The notes: generated by a model not told the origin, from the sequence alone. A stretch of 64,000 nucleotides of DNA from Cyclonatronum proteinivorum (GCF_003353065.1 NZ_CP027806.1:3864501-3928500), one strand, 5' to 3'; counted from the first letter of the stretch, positions 9,119-18,193 are shown. Numbers and translations: made by a program.

Positions 9119-10276
9119 TTACCCCCTCTTAAAGGGACAGCCTGTACCTTCTGTGCGTTGGAAATCCGGATAAGCCTCATCGCGCATCAGATAATTTGGC
9201 GTCTTGATTACATTCCTCACCTCTTTGTGGAAAAGCGGCGACACGCTGCCCGAAACGGGCGGTACCAGCCAGGCCCAGTCTCCGGTCGTTTCCCGCTCCT
9301 GACGGGCCTCGAGTGCTTCAAACTGAAGATATTGCTCACTTGCCGTATGGTGATCAACCATTTTTACCCCTGCCTGTTCAAATGAGTGCAGCACGGCCAG
9401 GTTCAGCTCTACAAGGGCACGGTCGCGCCACAGGCTGCGGTCACGCCGGGTATCAAGTCCCATCAGGCGGGCGATTTCAGGGAGCTTGTTGTAGCGGTTC
9501 ACATCGCTGAGATTCCGGGCCCCGATTTCAGTTCCCATGTAGTAGCCGTTGAAGGGCGCGGTTCGGAAACGCAGTCCGCCAAAGGCCAGATCCATATTGC
9601 TGATAACCGGCAGCGCATGCCACTGCAGCCCCAGCGGCTCAAAATCAAGTTCGGGATGACGGATTGGCACACGCAGCGCAACATCCGGGTCATCAGGCAG
9701 CTCGAAGACCCGGGGCGCTTCCCCTTCTGCCTGCAGAATGAGCGGGAGAAATTCGAAGGGACCGCGACGCGCAGGTTCCCACCCGAGACGCAGCGCAAAA
9801 TCGGTAAAATCTGCCAGCATGGGATCGCCGGTAATGCTGCCATCCGCATGGCGAAAACCCGCAAACCGGATCAGCTGCGGGTTCAGAATGCGGATTCGGT
9901 CAGAAAACACCGAGATCGTGGATCGGATACGCCCGCCATTGGTCGCAAAGCGCAGGTGCGCGATCAGGGCCTCGTAAGCGTCGCCGGCCGTACGGATGTC
10001 CCGACGATCAAACAGGTGCAGGGATCGCCAGTGCAGCCGGCCGATACAGCGGTTGCTGTTGCGCCAGGCCACTTTGGCAGCCCAATGCAGCTCTTCGGTG
10101 CTCGGCGTCCATGTGCCGTCAGCAGCGGCTTCCTGTTCCGCTGCAATGGCTTTGAGACGGCCCGAAGCGGCCTCCTCATCGTATGCTCCGGTTTCATTCG
10201 CGAACTGCGCAATACATGCTGCGGCCCTTTCTCCGGCTTCCGTTGATTTTACCTGTGGTGCAGTGCTTGTGTTCAT
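9119..10276 (-). CDS. nos: Nitric oxide synthase oxygenase (bacterial, stand-alone)
   Basis: A 385-residue NOS oxygenase that would oxidise L-arginine to citrulline and nitric oxide with haem and a reduced pterin or folate cofactor. The proximal haem thiolate is Cys77 in WRNSNRCIGR. Glu250 in YYMGTEIGARNLSD is the arginine-guanidinium ligand of the family, and WAWLVPPVSGSVSPLFHKE (about 334-352) is the pterin-site region. There is no reductase domain, as in Bacillus NOS, so electrons must come from a separate flavoprotein that I do not find in this window. The N terminus (about 55 residues) is slightly longer than in Bacillus and has no zinc-binding motif. It is transcribed alone, divergent from hflK. 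Confidence 0.95.
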   Translation of the reverse strand: MNTSTAPQVKSTEAGERAAACIAQFANETGAYDEEAASGRLKAIAAEQEAAADGTWTPSTEELHWAAKVAWRNSNRCIGRLHWRSLHLFDRRDIRTAGDAYEALIAHLRFATNGGRIRSTISVFSDRIRILNPQLIRFAGFRHADGSITGDPMLADFTDFALRLGWEPARRGPFEFLPLILQAEGEAPRVFELPDDPDVALRVPIRHPELDFEPLGLQWHALPVISNMDLAFGGLRFRTAPFNGYYMGTEIGARNLSDVNRYNKLPEIARLMGLDTRRDRSLWRDRALVELNLAVLHSFEQAGVKMVDHHTASEQYLQFEALEARQERETTGDWAWLVPPVSGSVSPLFHKEVRNVIKTPNYLMRDEAYPDFQRTEGTGCPFKRG

Positions 10277-10506
10277 CTGTTAAATATTATCCATTGATCA
10301 ATACCCAATTTTATAATTTAAGAAGCCAAGCTTAATTCCGCGTGAACATAAGACCAATTGCAGGTATATTCTGATATCTTTTATATGTGCTTCTTTTTTG
10401 GTACTTATTTTGAAATTTGGCACGTACCAGCTTTTTTTAAGCTCGTCCAAGTCAGCGCTGTATGCAAATCACGGCCTGACAGCTCCACATCCACCATACC
10501 TTAGCT

Positions 10507-11496
10507 ATGTCAAAAAAACCACCCTATTCAATGGGAGACCTTCCTCCCGAACTGAAAATGATGAAGCAGCATGTGCTCAAAATTGTTTTGGGCCTTGTGT
10601 TGCTCGCAGGTCTCTGGACTTCCGTGCATACCATCGCCCCGGAAGAAGAAGGCGTCGTTGTTACGCTCGGCAAGTACAACCGCACATTGCTGCCGGGCCT
10701 CAACTTTATTCTGCCGTTCGGCATTGAAACCATCTACAAAATCCCGGTACAGCGGCAGCTCAAGCAGGAATTCGGCTTCCGCACCGTACAGGCGGGACAG
10801 CGTACAACCTACAGCAAATCTCCCTACATGGATGAATCCATCATGCTCACCGGCGACCTCAACATCGCCGATGTTGAGTGGGTTGTGCAATACCGCATTG
10901 TGGATAGCTACCGCTTCCTGTTCCGCGTACGCAATGCCGAAGAAACCCTGCGCGTGATGTCAGAATCCGTCATGCGTAAAATCGTGGGCGACCGCACGGT
11001 AAACGAAGTCCTCACTGTCGGGCGTCAGGAAATCGCGACCCGCGCCGAAGAGCTTCTGCAGGCGATGTCCGACGAGTATGAAAACGGCATTCGCATTGAT
11101 CAGATCGTACTTCAGGATGTAAATCCGCCCGATCCTGTGAAGCCATCCTTCAACGAAGTAAATCAGGCTCAGCAGCAGCGTGAAACGCTCATCAACCAGG
11201 CCGAAGCCGAATACAACCGCGAAGTACCGCGCGCGCGCGGGGAAGCCCGGGAAATGATCGAGCTCGCCGAAGCCTACGCCCTCAACCGCGTAAACGACGC
11301 CATCGGAGACGCTGCCCGCTTCAACTCTATTTACACCGAGTACATCCTTGCCCCCGAAGTTACGCGGCAGCGCCTCTACCTCGAAACCATGGAGCGCGTA
11401 CTGCCAACCATGGGCAGCAAAATTATTGTAGACGAAAGAGGCAACAACGTACTGCCCCTCCTCAACCTCGAACAAACCAGAAGGGGAGCCAACTAA
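10507..11496 (+). CDS. hflK: HflK-like SPFH/prohibitin protein, FtsH modulator
   Basis: A membrane-anchored SPFH/band-7 protein of 329 residues. One N-terminal membrane segment (about 23-40, VLKIVLGLVLLAGLW) is followed by the band-7 domain (IAPEEEGVVVTLGKYNRTLLPGLNFILPF) and an Ala/Glu/Arg-rich coiled coil (about 225-270). In E. coli HflK and HflC form a periplasmic cage around FtsH and regulate its membrane proteolysis. The stop is one base before the ATG of hflC, showing a tightly coupled pair. It is shorter than E. coli HflK because the Gly/Pro-rich N-terminal extension is nearly absent. Confidence 0.93.
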   Translation: MSKKPPYSMGDLPPELKMMKQHVLKIVLGLVLLAGLWTSVHTIAPEEEGVVVTLGKYNRTLLPGLNFILPFGIETIYKIPVQRQLKQEFGFRTVQAGQRTTYSKSPYMDESIMLTGDLNIADVEWVVQYRIVDSYRFLFRVRNAEETLRVMSESVMRKIVGDRTVNEVLTVGRQEIATRAEELLQAMSDEYENGIRIDQIVLQDVNPPDPVKPSFNEVNQAQQQRETLINQAEAEYNREVPRARGEAREMIELAEAYALNRVNDAIGDAARFNSIYTEYILAPEVTRQRLYLETMERVLPTMGSKIIVDERGNNVLPLLNLEQTRRGAN

Positions 11497-11497
11497 A

Positions 11498-12430
11498 ATG
11501 AAGAACATCATTCTTATTGCAACAGCCATTGCCCTTTTCGTCGTCGGACTCAACGCCATGTTTATCGTTGACGAAAAAAATCAGGCCATCGTAACGCAGT
11601 TCGGACGCCCGGTCGGCGAGCCGATCACCAGCCCCGGACTTCAGTTCAAAATCCCCTTCATTCAGAAAGTACAGTTTTTCGACCGCCGCTTTCTGGAATG
11701 GGATGGCGACGCCAATCAGATTCCGACCAGCGATAAAAAGTTCATCTTCGTTGATACCTTTGCCCGCTGGGAAATCACCGACGCGCTGCAGTTCTTCCTG
11801 CGTTTGCGCGACGAGCGCGGGGCACAATCCCGCCTTGACGACATCCTCGACGGTGAAACCCGGAACGCCGTCGCCAGCAACGACCTCCTCGACCTGGTCC
11901 GCTCCACCAACCGCGAACCCGAAGTCACCGAAGATTTCCTCGACGATATCGAAACCCTCGAAGACATCTCCATCGGCCGCGACGCCATCGAAGCCCTCGT
12001 ACTCGAACGCGCCAACGAACGCGTACTCGATCTCGGCATACGGATTCTCGATTTCCGCTTCAAGCGCGTCAACTACGTCGAAGACGTACAGCAAAACGTA
12101 TTCGACCGCATGATTTCCGAGCGAAACCGGATTGCCGATCAGTTCCGCTCAGAAGGTCAGGGCGAAGCCCGCGTCATTTTGGGCGAAATGGAACGCGAAC
12201 TCGCGCGTATCCGCTCTGAAGCCCGCCGCGAAGCCCAGCAAATCCGCGGCCGCGCCGACGCCGAAGCCACGCGCATTTACGCTGAAGCCTTCAACCGTAA
12301 CAACGTATCGCGCGATCTGTACCAGTTCCTCCGCACCATGGAAGCCTTCGAAAAAACCATGGATGAGAACACAACCGTAATTCTCTCCACCGACAGCGAA
12401 TTCTACCGCTTCCTCATGGGCGGCAATTAA
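11498..12430 (+). CDS. hflC: HflC-like SPFH/prohibitin protein, FtsH modulator
   Basis: The HflC partner, 310 residues. An N-terminal membrane segment (about 2-22) is followed by the band-7 domain beginning FIVDEKNQAIVTQFGRPVG and a long charged helix rich in E, R and A (about 205-275), ending with YQFLRTMEAFEKTMDENTTVILSTDSEF, the typical HflC tail. It starts one base after hflK and is followed by a long-stemmed terminator. Codon use here is unusually rich in GCC, CGC and GAA repeats, giving long open shadows in the other frames. Confidence 0.93.
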   Translation: MKNIILIATAIALFVVGLNAMFIVDEKNQAIVTQFGRPVGEPITSPGLQFKIPFIQKVQFFDRRFLEWDGDANQIPTSDKKFIFVDTFARWEITDALQFFLRLRDERGAQSRLDDILDGETRNAVASNDLLDLVRSTNREPEVTEDFLDDIETLEDISIGRDAIEALVLERANERVLDLGIRILDFRFKRVNYVEDVQQNVFDRMISERNRIADQFRSEGQGEARVILGEMERELARIRSEARREAQQIRGRADAEATRIYAEAFNRNNVSRDLYQFLRTMEAFEKTMDENTTVILSTDSEFYRFLMGGN

Positions 12431-12460
12431 ACCCGCAAACCGAAGCGCCCGCTTTACCAC

Positions 12461-12542
12461 ATCCCTGCAAAAGGTGCCACGGATACCGCAGCGCGTCCCG
12501 CCTGCAAACTTCCGGACCGACACCCTTTTGCAGGGATTTTTA
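12461..12542 (+). terminator. Large hairpin terminator after hflKC
   Basis: A perfect 16-base stem (ATCCCTGCAAAAGGTG at 12461-12476 with its complement ending at 12537) encloses an unusually large loop of 44 bases and is followed by TTTTTATT. The position 30 bases after hflC supports a terminator; the loop is longer than usual for a simple one. Confidence 0.7.
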
Positions 12543-12592
12543 TTTCCCGCACCCAAACCTGCCACAGGCGTCCCCGCTGGTACGGTTTTTCT

Positions 12593-12680
12593 ATTTTTTT
12601 GGGGGAAACTCCGTGAGCATCACGGTCAGCGTTGCTGGTTCGCGGCATCCCAAATCGGTCTCGAAGCACCTTGCTTTTTA
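12593..12680 (+). repeat. Dispersed 85-base repeat, copy A
   Basis: One of four copies of an intergenic repeat in this window. It starts with a T-run and GGGGGAAACTCCGTG, contains CATCACGGT, GCTGGTTC and CCCAAATC at fixed spacing, and ends CCTTGCTTTTT. The segment CCGTG-agcat-CACGG can fold into a small hairpin. The other copies are at 41261-41346, 41782-41869 (reverse strand) and 55346-55432. Confidence 0.85.
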
Positions 12681-12730
12681 ACAGAAGCGCCCCCGCAAGC
12701 AACTGCCGACCAAATGCAGAGACCGAGTCA

Positions 12731-12905
12731 GTGGACGGATGACAGTGCTCAGTGGTCAGTGCTCAGTGGTCAGAGATCCGTAATCCGTCTCTGGTCTTCG
12801 GTCCTATCCATTCTGCCGTCAACGGTCAGCGGTCTGCCATCCGACTTCGGTCCTACCCCAATCTACCGTCCGCGGTCTGCGGTCCGCCGTCCGCCGTCCA
12901 TCCCT
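12731..12905. repeat. Low-complexity degenerate repeat tract (GGTCAGTG / CGGTCYGC units)
   Basis: Two blocks of short degenerate repeats lie side by side: GTGCTCAGTGGTCAGTG-like units at about 12745-12775, then units of the type CGGTCAGCGGTC, CTTCGGTCCTA and CCGTCCGCGGTCTGC at about 12795-12900. No reading frame in it resembles a protein. It directly abuts the 3' end of purU. Such tracts probably arise and spread by slippage. Confidence 0.8.
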
Positions 12906-12909
12906 CCCC

Positions 12910-13776
12910 TCAGCGCCGGAAAATAATGGTCCGCCGGCCCGACACAATGATCCGCTGTTCCAGGTGCGCCTGAACCGCACGCGAGAGCACAATGCGCTCC
13001 ACATCCCGCCCGATTTGCTTGAGCTCAGCCGGCGTTTCCTCGTGCATAACACGCTGCACATCCTGTTCAATGATGGGCCCCTCATCAAGATCCTCGGTTG
13101 CATAGTGCGCGGTCGCTCCGATCATCTTCACACCCCGCTCATACGCCCGCTGATACGGATTTGCCCCCTGAAAGGCCGGCAGAAAAGCATGATGAATGTT
13201 GATCACGCGGCCATCCCACGCCTGCACAAAATCCGACGAAAGCACCTGCATATAGCGTGCAAGCACCACAAGATCAATGTGATGGGTTTCAAGCAGCCGC
13301 CGAATCTGCGCCTCCTGTTGCGGCTTGGTTTCAGCATTTACCGGCAAACAGTGAAACGGCACCTTAAACTGATTGGCAACCGCTTCAAGATCGGGATGGT
13401 TGCTGATAATGAGCGGGATATCGCAGTCGAGCTCACCCTCCTTCCAGCGCAGCAGCAGATCATACAGACAGTGCGAAGTTTTGGAAACCAAAATGGCAAC
13501 ACGCTGTTTTTCGTCGGTATAATGCACCGACCAGTTGAGAGAAAGTTCCGCACCAAAAGTGCCGAAATCTTCTTCAAGCTGCCGCCGCGAAGTACGCAAA
13601 TCCGCAAGAGCGACTTCAATGCGCATGAAGTAATTACCGGTCAGCAAATCAGAGTATTGCTGACACCCCAGAATATTAAACTGCCGCTGAAAGAAAAAAC
13701 CACTGATGGAGGCAACAAGCCCCCGCTGATCGGGGCATTGCACCAGAAAAATGGCCGTAGCCGTATCGGACGTCAT
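12910..13776 (-). CDS. purU: Formyltetrahydrofolate deformylase
   Basis: Hydrolyses 10-formyl-THF to THF and formate, which balances one-carbon pools and can supply formate for purine synthesis. The 288-residue protein has an N-terminal ACT regulatory domain (about 8-80, QCPDQRGLVASISGFFFQ) and a C-terminal formyl-transferase fold with ISNHPD, VVLARYMQVLS, VINIHHAFLPAFQGANPY and the catalytic-region GATAHYATEDLDEGPII. Length and order match E. coli PurU. It is a single gene divergent from rtcB, with its 3' end touching a low-complexity repeat tract. Confidence 0.95.
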   Translation of the reverse strand: MTSDTATAIFLVQCPDQRGLVASISGFFFQRQFNILGCQQYSDLLTGNYFMRIEVALADLRTSRRQLEEDFGTFGAELSLNWSVHYTDEKQRVAILVSKTSHCLYDLLLRWKEGELDCDIPLIISNHPDLEAVANQFKVPFHCLPVNAETKPQQEAQIRRLLETHHIDLVVLARYMQVLSSDFVQAWDGRVINIHHAFLPAFQGANPYQRAYERGVKMIGATAHYATEDLDEGPIIEQDVQRVMHEETPAELKQIGRDVERIVLSRAVQAHLEQRIIVSGRRTIIFRR

Positions 13777-13998
13777 AGCTATAGAGTAAATAAGGTGATC
13801 GGGATTTTAAAAAGCCCGAAATTAGGAGGATACCGCCACAATCCCAACCCAAGTTGCAGCAGAAGTCACGGAGGCAATTCGTCATCCGCCGGAAGGGTGA
13901 CCGAAGCCTGGGCAAAAAAAAAAAGCTACAGGCCCGAAGGACGAAAAATGCCCGGAGGACGTCATCCCTCGAAAAAAAATTAAACCGTATTTCAGATT

Positions 13999-15171
13999 AT
14001 GAAAAAGACGATAACAACTGAAAAAATCCCCCTTTACCTGTGGCTTGATGATCTTGAGGATGGTGCCCTGTTACAGGCGCTTGACCTGGCGAACCTGCCG
14101 GTCGCCTTTCACCATATCGCGATCATGCCGGATTCGCACATCGGGTTCGGGATGCCGATCGGCGGCATTCTCGCCACGAGGGACGCGGTCGTGCCGAATG
14201 CGGTCGGGGTCGATATCGGCTGCGGGATGTGCTCGCTGCGTACGAGCCTCACCGGGCTGCACCCTGCGCAGTTGCGTGAAATCATGGGCCTGATCAGGCG
14301 GCTCGTACCGGTCGGGTTTCAGCACCACAAGGAGGATCAGCCGGAAAGCGTGATGCCCGCGCTGCCCGACGAAAGCAGCAGGCTTACACCGGTTTCTGAG
14401 CGCGAATTCGCGAAAGCGCGTCGTCAGGTTGGCACGCTCGGGGGCGGGAATCACTTCATTGAGCTGCAGCAGGGCAGCGACGGTTATGTGTGGATCATGA
14501 TTCACTCCGGCTCGCGCAATATCGGACTTCAGGTGGCAGAGCATTATCACAAGCTCGCGATGGCACGAACCGAAGCGCGCAAAGAAAAAGGTGCCGTACC
14601 CAAGGATCTATCGTTTTTCCGCGCAGACGACCCGCTTTATCACGCCTACCTCGCGGAGATGCGCTTTTGCATCGCTTTTGCCCTCGCCAACCGCAAGCTG
14701 ATGATGCAGCGCGTACAGGAGGCCGTTGCAGCAGTAGCGGGCGATATAAGCTTTTCGGGCTTCATCAACAAACCGCACAACTTCGCAGATACGGAAACAC
14801 ACTACGGCGAGGAGGTGCTTGTGCACCGCAAAGGCGCAACCCGCGCCCGGGAAGGCGAACCCGGCATGATACCGGGCTCGCAGGGATCGCCCTCTTATAT
14901 CGTGCGCGGCAAGGGCAACCCGCTCTCGTTTGCGTCGTGCTCGCACGGGGCCGGTCGCGTGATGAGCCGCAACGCCGCCCGCCGGAAACTCGACCTCAAA
15001 GCCGAACAGCAAAAGCTCGAAAAGATGGGCGTGCTGCATGCCGTACGCGGGAAGCGCGATCTTGACGAGGCCCCATCCTCCTACAAAAACATCCGGAAGG
15101 TTATGGCCAATCAGCAGGATTTAGTGGAAATCGTAACCGAGCTGAAACCCCTCGCGGTCATCAAAGGCTAA
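13999..15171 (+). CDS. rtcB: RtcB family RNA ligase
   Basis: A GTP- and Mn-dependent ligase that joins 2',3'-cyclic phosphate or 3'-phosphate RNA ends to 5'-OH ends, used in RNA repair or tRNA splicing. The 390 residues contain the family blocks: MPDSHIGFGMPIGG, VGVDIGCGM, LGGGNHFIEL, MIHSGSRNIG, and the guanylation site region CSHGAGRVMSR. It is closer in size to E. coli RtcB (about 408) than to the archaeal enzymes. No rtcA or rtcR lies beside it; the gene stands alone, followed by a tandem repeat array. Confidence 0.93.
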   Translation: MKKTITTEKIPLYLWLDDLEDGALLQALDLANLPVAFHHIAIMPDSHIGFGMPIGGILATRDAVVPNAVGVDIGCGMCSLRTSLTGLHPAQLREIMGLIRRLVPVGFQHHKEDQPESVMPALPDESSRLTPVSEREFAKARRQVGTLGGGNHFIELQQGSDGYVWIMIHSGSRNIGLQVAEHYHKLAMARTEARKEKGAVPKDLSFFRADDPLYHAYLAEMRFCIAFALANRKLMMQRVQEAVAAVAGDISFSGFINKPHNFADTETHYGEEVLVHRKGATRAREGEPGMIPGSQGSPSYIVRGKGNPLSFASCSHGAGRVMSRNAARRKLDLKAEQQKLEKMGVLHAVRGKRDLDEAPSSYKNIRKVMANQQDLVEIVTELKPLAVIKG

Positions 15172-15245
15172 GACCGGGTTCGCGATTTTGGAGCACGGCT
15201 TTTGTAGATTGAGCCGGGTCAGGGTGAATTTTTCGTCTCTTCATC

Positions 15246-16055
15246 GGGTCTGTTACGGGCTGTACGCCCAACCCCGCGGGCGCGCCTTTGGCGCGCGCAG
15301 GGGGAATGAGCTGGGGCGATGCGGTTTCTACGAAGAATACACCGCTACGCGGCTTGTCGCTGGCATTGGCATTCAGGCGTGTTGAAATAAGGATGCCATG
15401 CATATCATTTTGATCATCCTGTAATCCTAAAAATCCTGTTCAACAATATAGGACGGACGTGATTTTGCATTCGGCAATTTAGAATTGGGGGCGTATCCCG
15501 GCACGGTAGAGACGCAATGCATTGCGACTCTACGACGCGGCTGTGGCGGGGTCTGTTACGGGCTGCACGCCCGGCCACGCAGGCGCGCCTTCGGCGCGCG
15601 CGGGGAATGAGCTGGGGCGATGCGGTTTCTACGAAGAATACACCGCTACGCGGCTTGTCGCTGGCATTGGCATTCAGGCGTGTTGAAATCAGGATGCCAT
15701 GCATATCATCCTGATCATCCTGTAATCCTAAAAATCCTGTTCAACAATACAGGACGGACGTGATTTTGCATTCGGCAATTTAGAATTGGGGCGTATCCCG
15801 GCACGGTAGAGACGCAATGCATTGCGTCTCTACACTGGGTTTCTCGTGGGGCTGTTACCGGTTGCACGCCCGACCACTCAGGCGCGCCTTCGGCGCGCGC
15901 GGGGGAATGGGGGGGCGTCATGCCGTGGTTATAAACATGTCACTCCTTCGGAGTGGGTGCCGATGTAGTTCGGCGTGCAGATGTTGAAATCAAGCGTTCA
16001 TCTTGTTCATCCTGTGAATCTTACAAATCCTGTTCAACAAAACAGGAAATTCGGG
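15246..16055. repeat. Tandem array of a 303-bp palindrome-rich repeat unit (three copies)
   Basis: Two near-identical copies begin at about 15246 and 15549 (period 303), and a third, diverged copy runs from about 15851 to 16055. Each unit contains CTGTTACGGGCTGYACGCCC, the hairpin GGCGCGCC-TTCG-GCGCGC, and at its end GATCATCCTGTAATCC and AAATCCTGTTCAACAA. Between units lies the palindrome AGAGACGCAATGCATTGCG. The third unit has CACTCCTTCGGAGTG in place of the middle part. A related fragment lies at about 55625-55770. The short open frames inside are copies of each other and not credible genes. No terminal inverted repeats or transposase are seen. Confidence 0.85.
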
Positions 16056-16152
16056 ATAGGCGCCGACGGATTTTTCTATAAAAATTGCACCATTACGCGA
16101 CTGGTGTTCCTGAACCGGTATTCAGCTTTGTTTCAAGTTTCAGGCTTCTTTT

Positions 16153-16992
16153 TTATTTGCGGATGAACACAAAGTAGTACACCAGCGCAATAAAGACGCC
16201 CCCACCTATGATGTTGCCTACGGCCACATAGAATAGATTTGCACTGATGGACCAAAAGGTGATTTGAGAAGGCAGTTCGAGATCGACTGTGGGGGATTCG
16301 GTGGCAAGCGCCATGAAGAATTGAAACATGTTGCCCGTACAGTGCTGAAAGTTCATGGCAGGCACAGCAGCTACCGGCAGAAGCAGGGAGAAAAACTGAT
16401 CGGTTACAGAACGGCCCGCCATGGCAACCCAGAGTCCGGCACAAATAAACAGGTTCCCAAAAATGCCGATCACGATGGTTTGCAGCGGGGTGAAGGAAAC
16501 CTTGATTGCAGCTATGGTTTTTGCCGTATCAATGAGGGCACCATCATACTGATTCGCAAGTCCTGAGATCAGGAAGAGACCGGCAATGGAAGCTGCCCCT
16601 ATAAGGTTGGCGAAGAGAACAAGGGTCCAGTTTCGGGTGATTTCCCAGAGGGTAACTTTGCCCGAAGCCCAGCTCATGGCGGCAAGATTGTTGGTTGTAA
16701 AGATTTCGGCACCGGCAATGAAGGCCAGTATATACCCCATGGCATAAAAAATCGGCCCCAGAATAAAAGCCGCGCCCGGTTCAACCGCAGGATGCGCACG
16801 CACATAAATATCCCAAAGCGCACCAAGTGAAATAAAAGAGCCGCCCAAAATGCCAAGCACCATCGTTTTATGGAAAGGCGACCGGGTCTTCTTAACCCCA
16901 ACTTTGAGAACCCGTTCGGCTACCTCGTTCGGATCGTAGGCGTCGAAACGGCTTTTCTGATCAGGAGCTTCGTCTTTGTTCTGTGCTGACAT
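16153..16992 (-). CDS. Formate/nitrite transporter family channel
   Basis: A 279-residue inner-membrane channel of the FNT family (FocA/NirC/HSC), with six membrane helices. The family signature appears in GAEIFTTNNLAAMSWASGKVT and in NWTLVLFANLIGA, and GNLFICAGLWVAM marks the second half-repeat. About 45 cytoplasmic residues rich in charge precede the first helix. It moves formate, nitrite or hydrosulfide; which one cannot be told from sequence. It lies downstream of a TorF-like outer-membrane protein and an Amt channel on the same strand, which makes nitrite the more attractive substrate, but a terminator separates it from them. Confidence 0.9.
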   Translation of the reverse strand: MSAQNKDEAPDQKSRFDAYDPNEVAERVLKVGVKKTRSPFHKTMVLGILGGSFISLGALWDIYVRAHPAVEPGAAFILGPIFYAMGYILAFIAGAEIFTTNNLAAMSWASGKVTLWEITRNWTLVLFANLIGAASIAGLFLISGLANQYDGALIDTAKTIAAIKVSFTPLQTIVIGIFGNLFICAGLWVAMAGRSVTDQFFSLLLPVAAVPAMNFQHCTGNMFQFFMALATESPTVDLELPSQITFWSISANLFYVAVGNIIGGGVFIALVYYFVFIRK

Positions 16993-17160
16993 GCAGATAA
17001 AATAGGCTTTTGAGAGTTGCCCGCATTCCCCTTCGTTAATAATCTCCCTTCATATGCCGAAAGGCAGAGAAAATCCATCTGAAGGTTGCGAAACAGATCA
17101 TTCGTATTCAGCGCAAGATAACCCTATCTGCCGCAAGTATGTTCAATAGCCGGAAAAAGT

Positions 17161-17207
17161 TCAGGCCGGAAGCAGTCCGCTTACAAGCGTACCGGCTCCC
17201 GGCCTGA
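17161..17207 (-). terminator. Terminator after the TorF-like gene
   Basis: Stem TCAGGCCGG / CCGGCCTGA, with a smaller inner hairpin. Read on the minus strand it is followed by AACTTTTTCC, just downstream of the 17238-17951 gene. Confidence 0.6.
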
Positions 17208-17237
17208 TCAGATATTTTTGTGTTTTTTGAAGAACCC

Positions 17238-17951
17238 TTAGAAACCGATGGAAGCGCCAAAAACAAAGAACATCCGCTCTGCATAAGGATTGGTAATAAG
17301 GGATGCGGATACTCCCAGAGGTGTATTGCTTGTGAGCATAACTTCACGGGAAAGCGTCGCACCTACATTAATAAAGGAAAACTGTGTGGTTTCGTAGGCT
17401 TCTGATTCACCGGTTGTAAACCCTGAAAAGAGAGCAAGCTCATAATCTTCCAGCGCCTGTGTAATTGAGACTTCATGATACATGGAGTTATCGTCGTCGT
17501 TGTGAACGAAGATGTTGGTGCTGAGGCCCAGCGATGTATTTTCAGAAAGCGCCGTTTCGTAAGAAAGGCCTACTTCTATAAAGTGAAAGTCGCTTTTCAG
17601 AAATGAAACCGGGTCATCCGGAAACATATAATCGGTAACGTGCAGTGAAAAATCACCGGCAGAGGTCTCGAAGGTATAGCCGGCAAAGAAGTTGATTTCA
17701 CTGCCGTCAGGATTACCATTGGTGGCATAGGCCGCCCAGGCACCGATTTCAAGGCCGCCGAAGGCAAAGGTTACCTCGGGCATGAGGCTTGGGGAACTTC
17801 CAAAATCAAAGCCCCGCCACACGTAGCGGCTGTTGTATTCGAGACTCATATCGAATTGGGCTTCAGCCTCAGATGCCGCGAAGCCTAAAAATGCGGCGCT
17901 AAGGATGGCGACCTTCGCCAAACCGCTGAAAGTATTAGATATATTTTTCAT
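17238..17951 (-). CDS. TorF-like putative outer-membrane porin (paralogue 1)
   Basis: A 237-residue outer-membrane beta-barrel protein. A signal peptide (about 1-32, ending SEAEAQF) is followed by alternating strands and a terminal aromatic (GASIGF), the barrel-assembly signal. The start SRYVWRGFDFGSS matches SRFIYRGLDLGSS of the second paralogue at 47588-48322, and both end with NPxxER and an Ile-Ser/Gly-Phe terminus. The family, annotated in databases as TorF/Gcw_chp-type, has no proven substrate. It lies between an Amt ammonium channel and an FNT channel, so it may let small solutes such as ammonium or nitrite through the outer membrane (inference). Confidence 0.75.
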   Translation of the reverse strand: MKNISNTFSGLAKVAILSAAFLGFAASEAEAQFDMSLEYNSRYVWRGFDFGSSPSLMPEVTFAFGGLEIGAWAAYATNGNPDGSEINFFAGYTFETSAGDFSLHVTDYMFPDDPVSFLKSDFHFIEVGLSYETALSENTSLGLSTNIFVHNDDDNSMYHEVSITQALEDYELALFSGFTTGESEAYETTQFSFINVGATLSREVMLTSNTPLGVSASLITNPYAERMFFVFGASIGF

Positions 17952-18122
17952 AGGGGAATTTTATTGATGATTTACTTAAAACCTGATAGGTGGAAGTGAG
18001 ATTGATTTTTGTTTTCCGCAGCAGCAGTTTTTTATGAGTGTATTCACTCTGATAATGCGGAAAAAACAGTTCTCAATCGGTGGCACAGAACAAGCTTTCA
18101 TAGATGAAAAGCCGGTAAAAGA

Positions 18123-18147
18123 ATCTCCGGATTTTCAGTCCGGAGAT
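18123..18147 (-). terminator. Terminator after amt
   Basis: A perfect nine-base stem (ATCTCCGGA / TCCGGAGAT, seven-base loop). On the minus strand it is followed by TCTTTT, 47 bases after the amt stop codon. Confidence 0.8.
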
Positions 18148-18193
18148 CTTTAGGTAGTTATTCGATTGAGTGGTTGATCAAAAACCTGAGCGG

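Noticed and set aside
11462-12094. Long antisense frames in hflKC
   Set aside because: They mirror the GC-rich codon pattern of hflC and show only low-complexity acidic runs.
15161-15921. Several nearly identical open frames in the repeat array (starting MHGILISTRLN)
   Set aside because: They repeat because the DNA repeats; the frames cross palindromes and have no protein homology that I recognise.
15246-16055. Possible CRISPR array
   Set aside because: The period is 303 bases and whole units, including the would-be spacers, are repeated; no cas gene is in the window.
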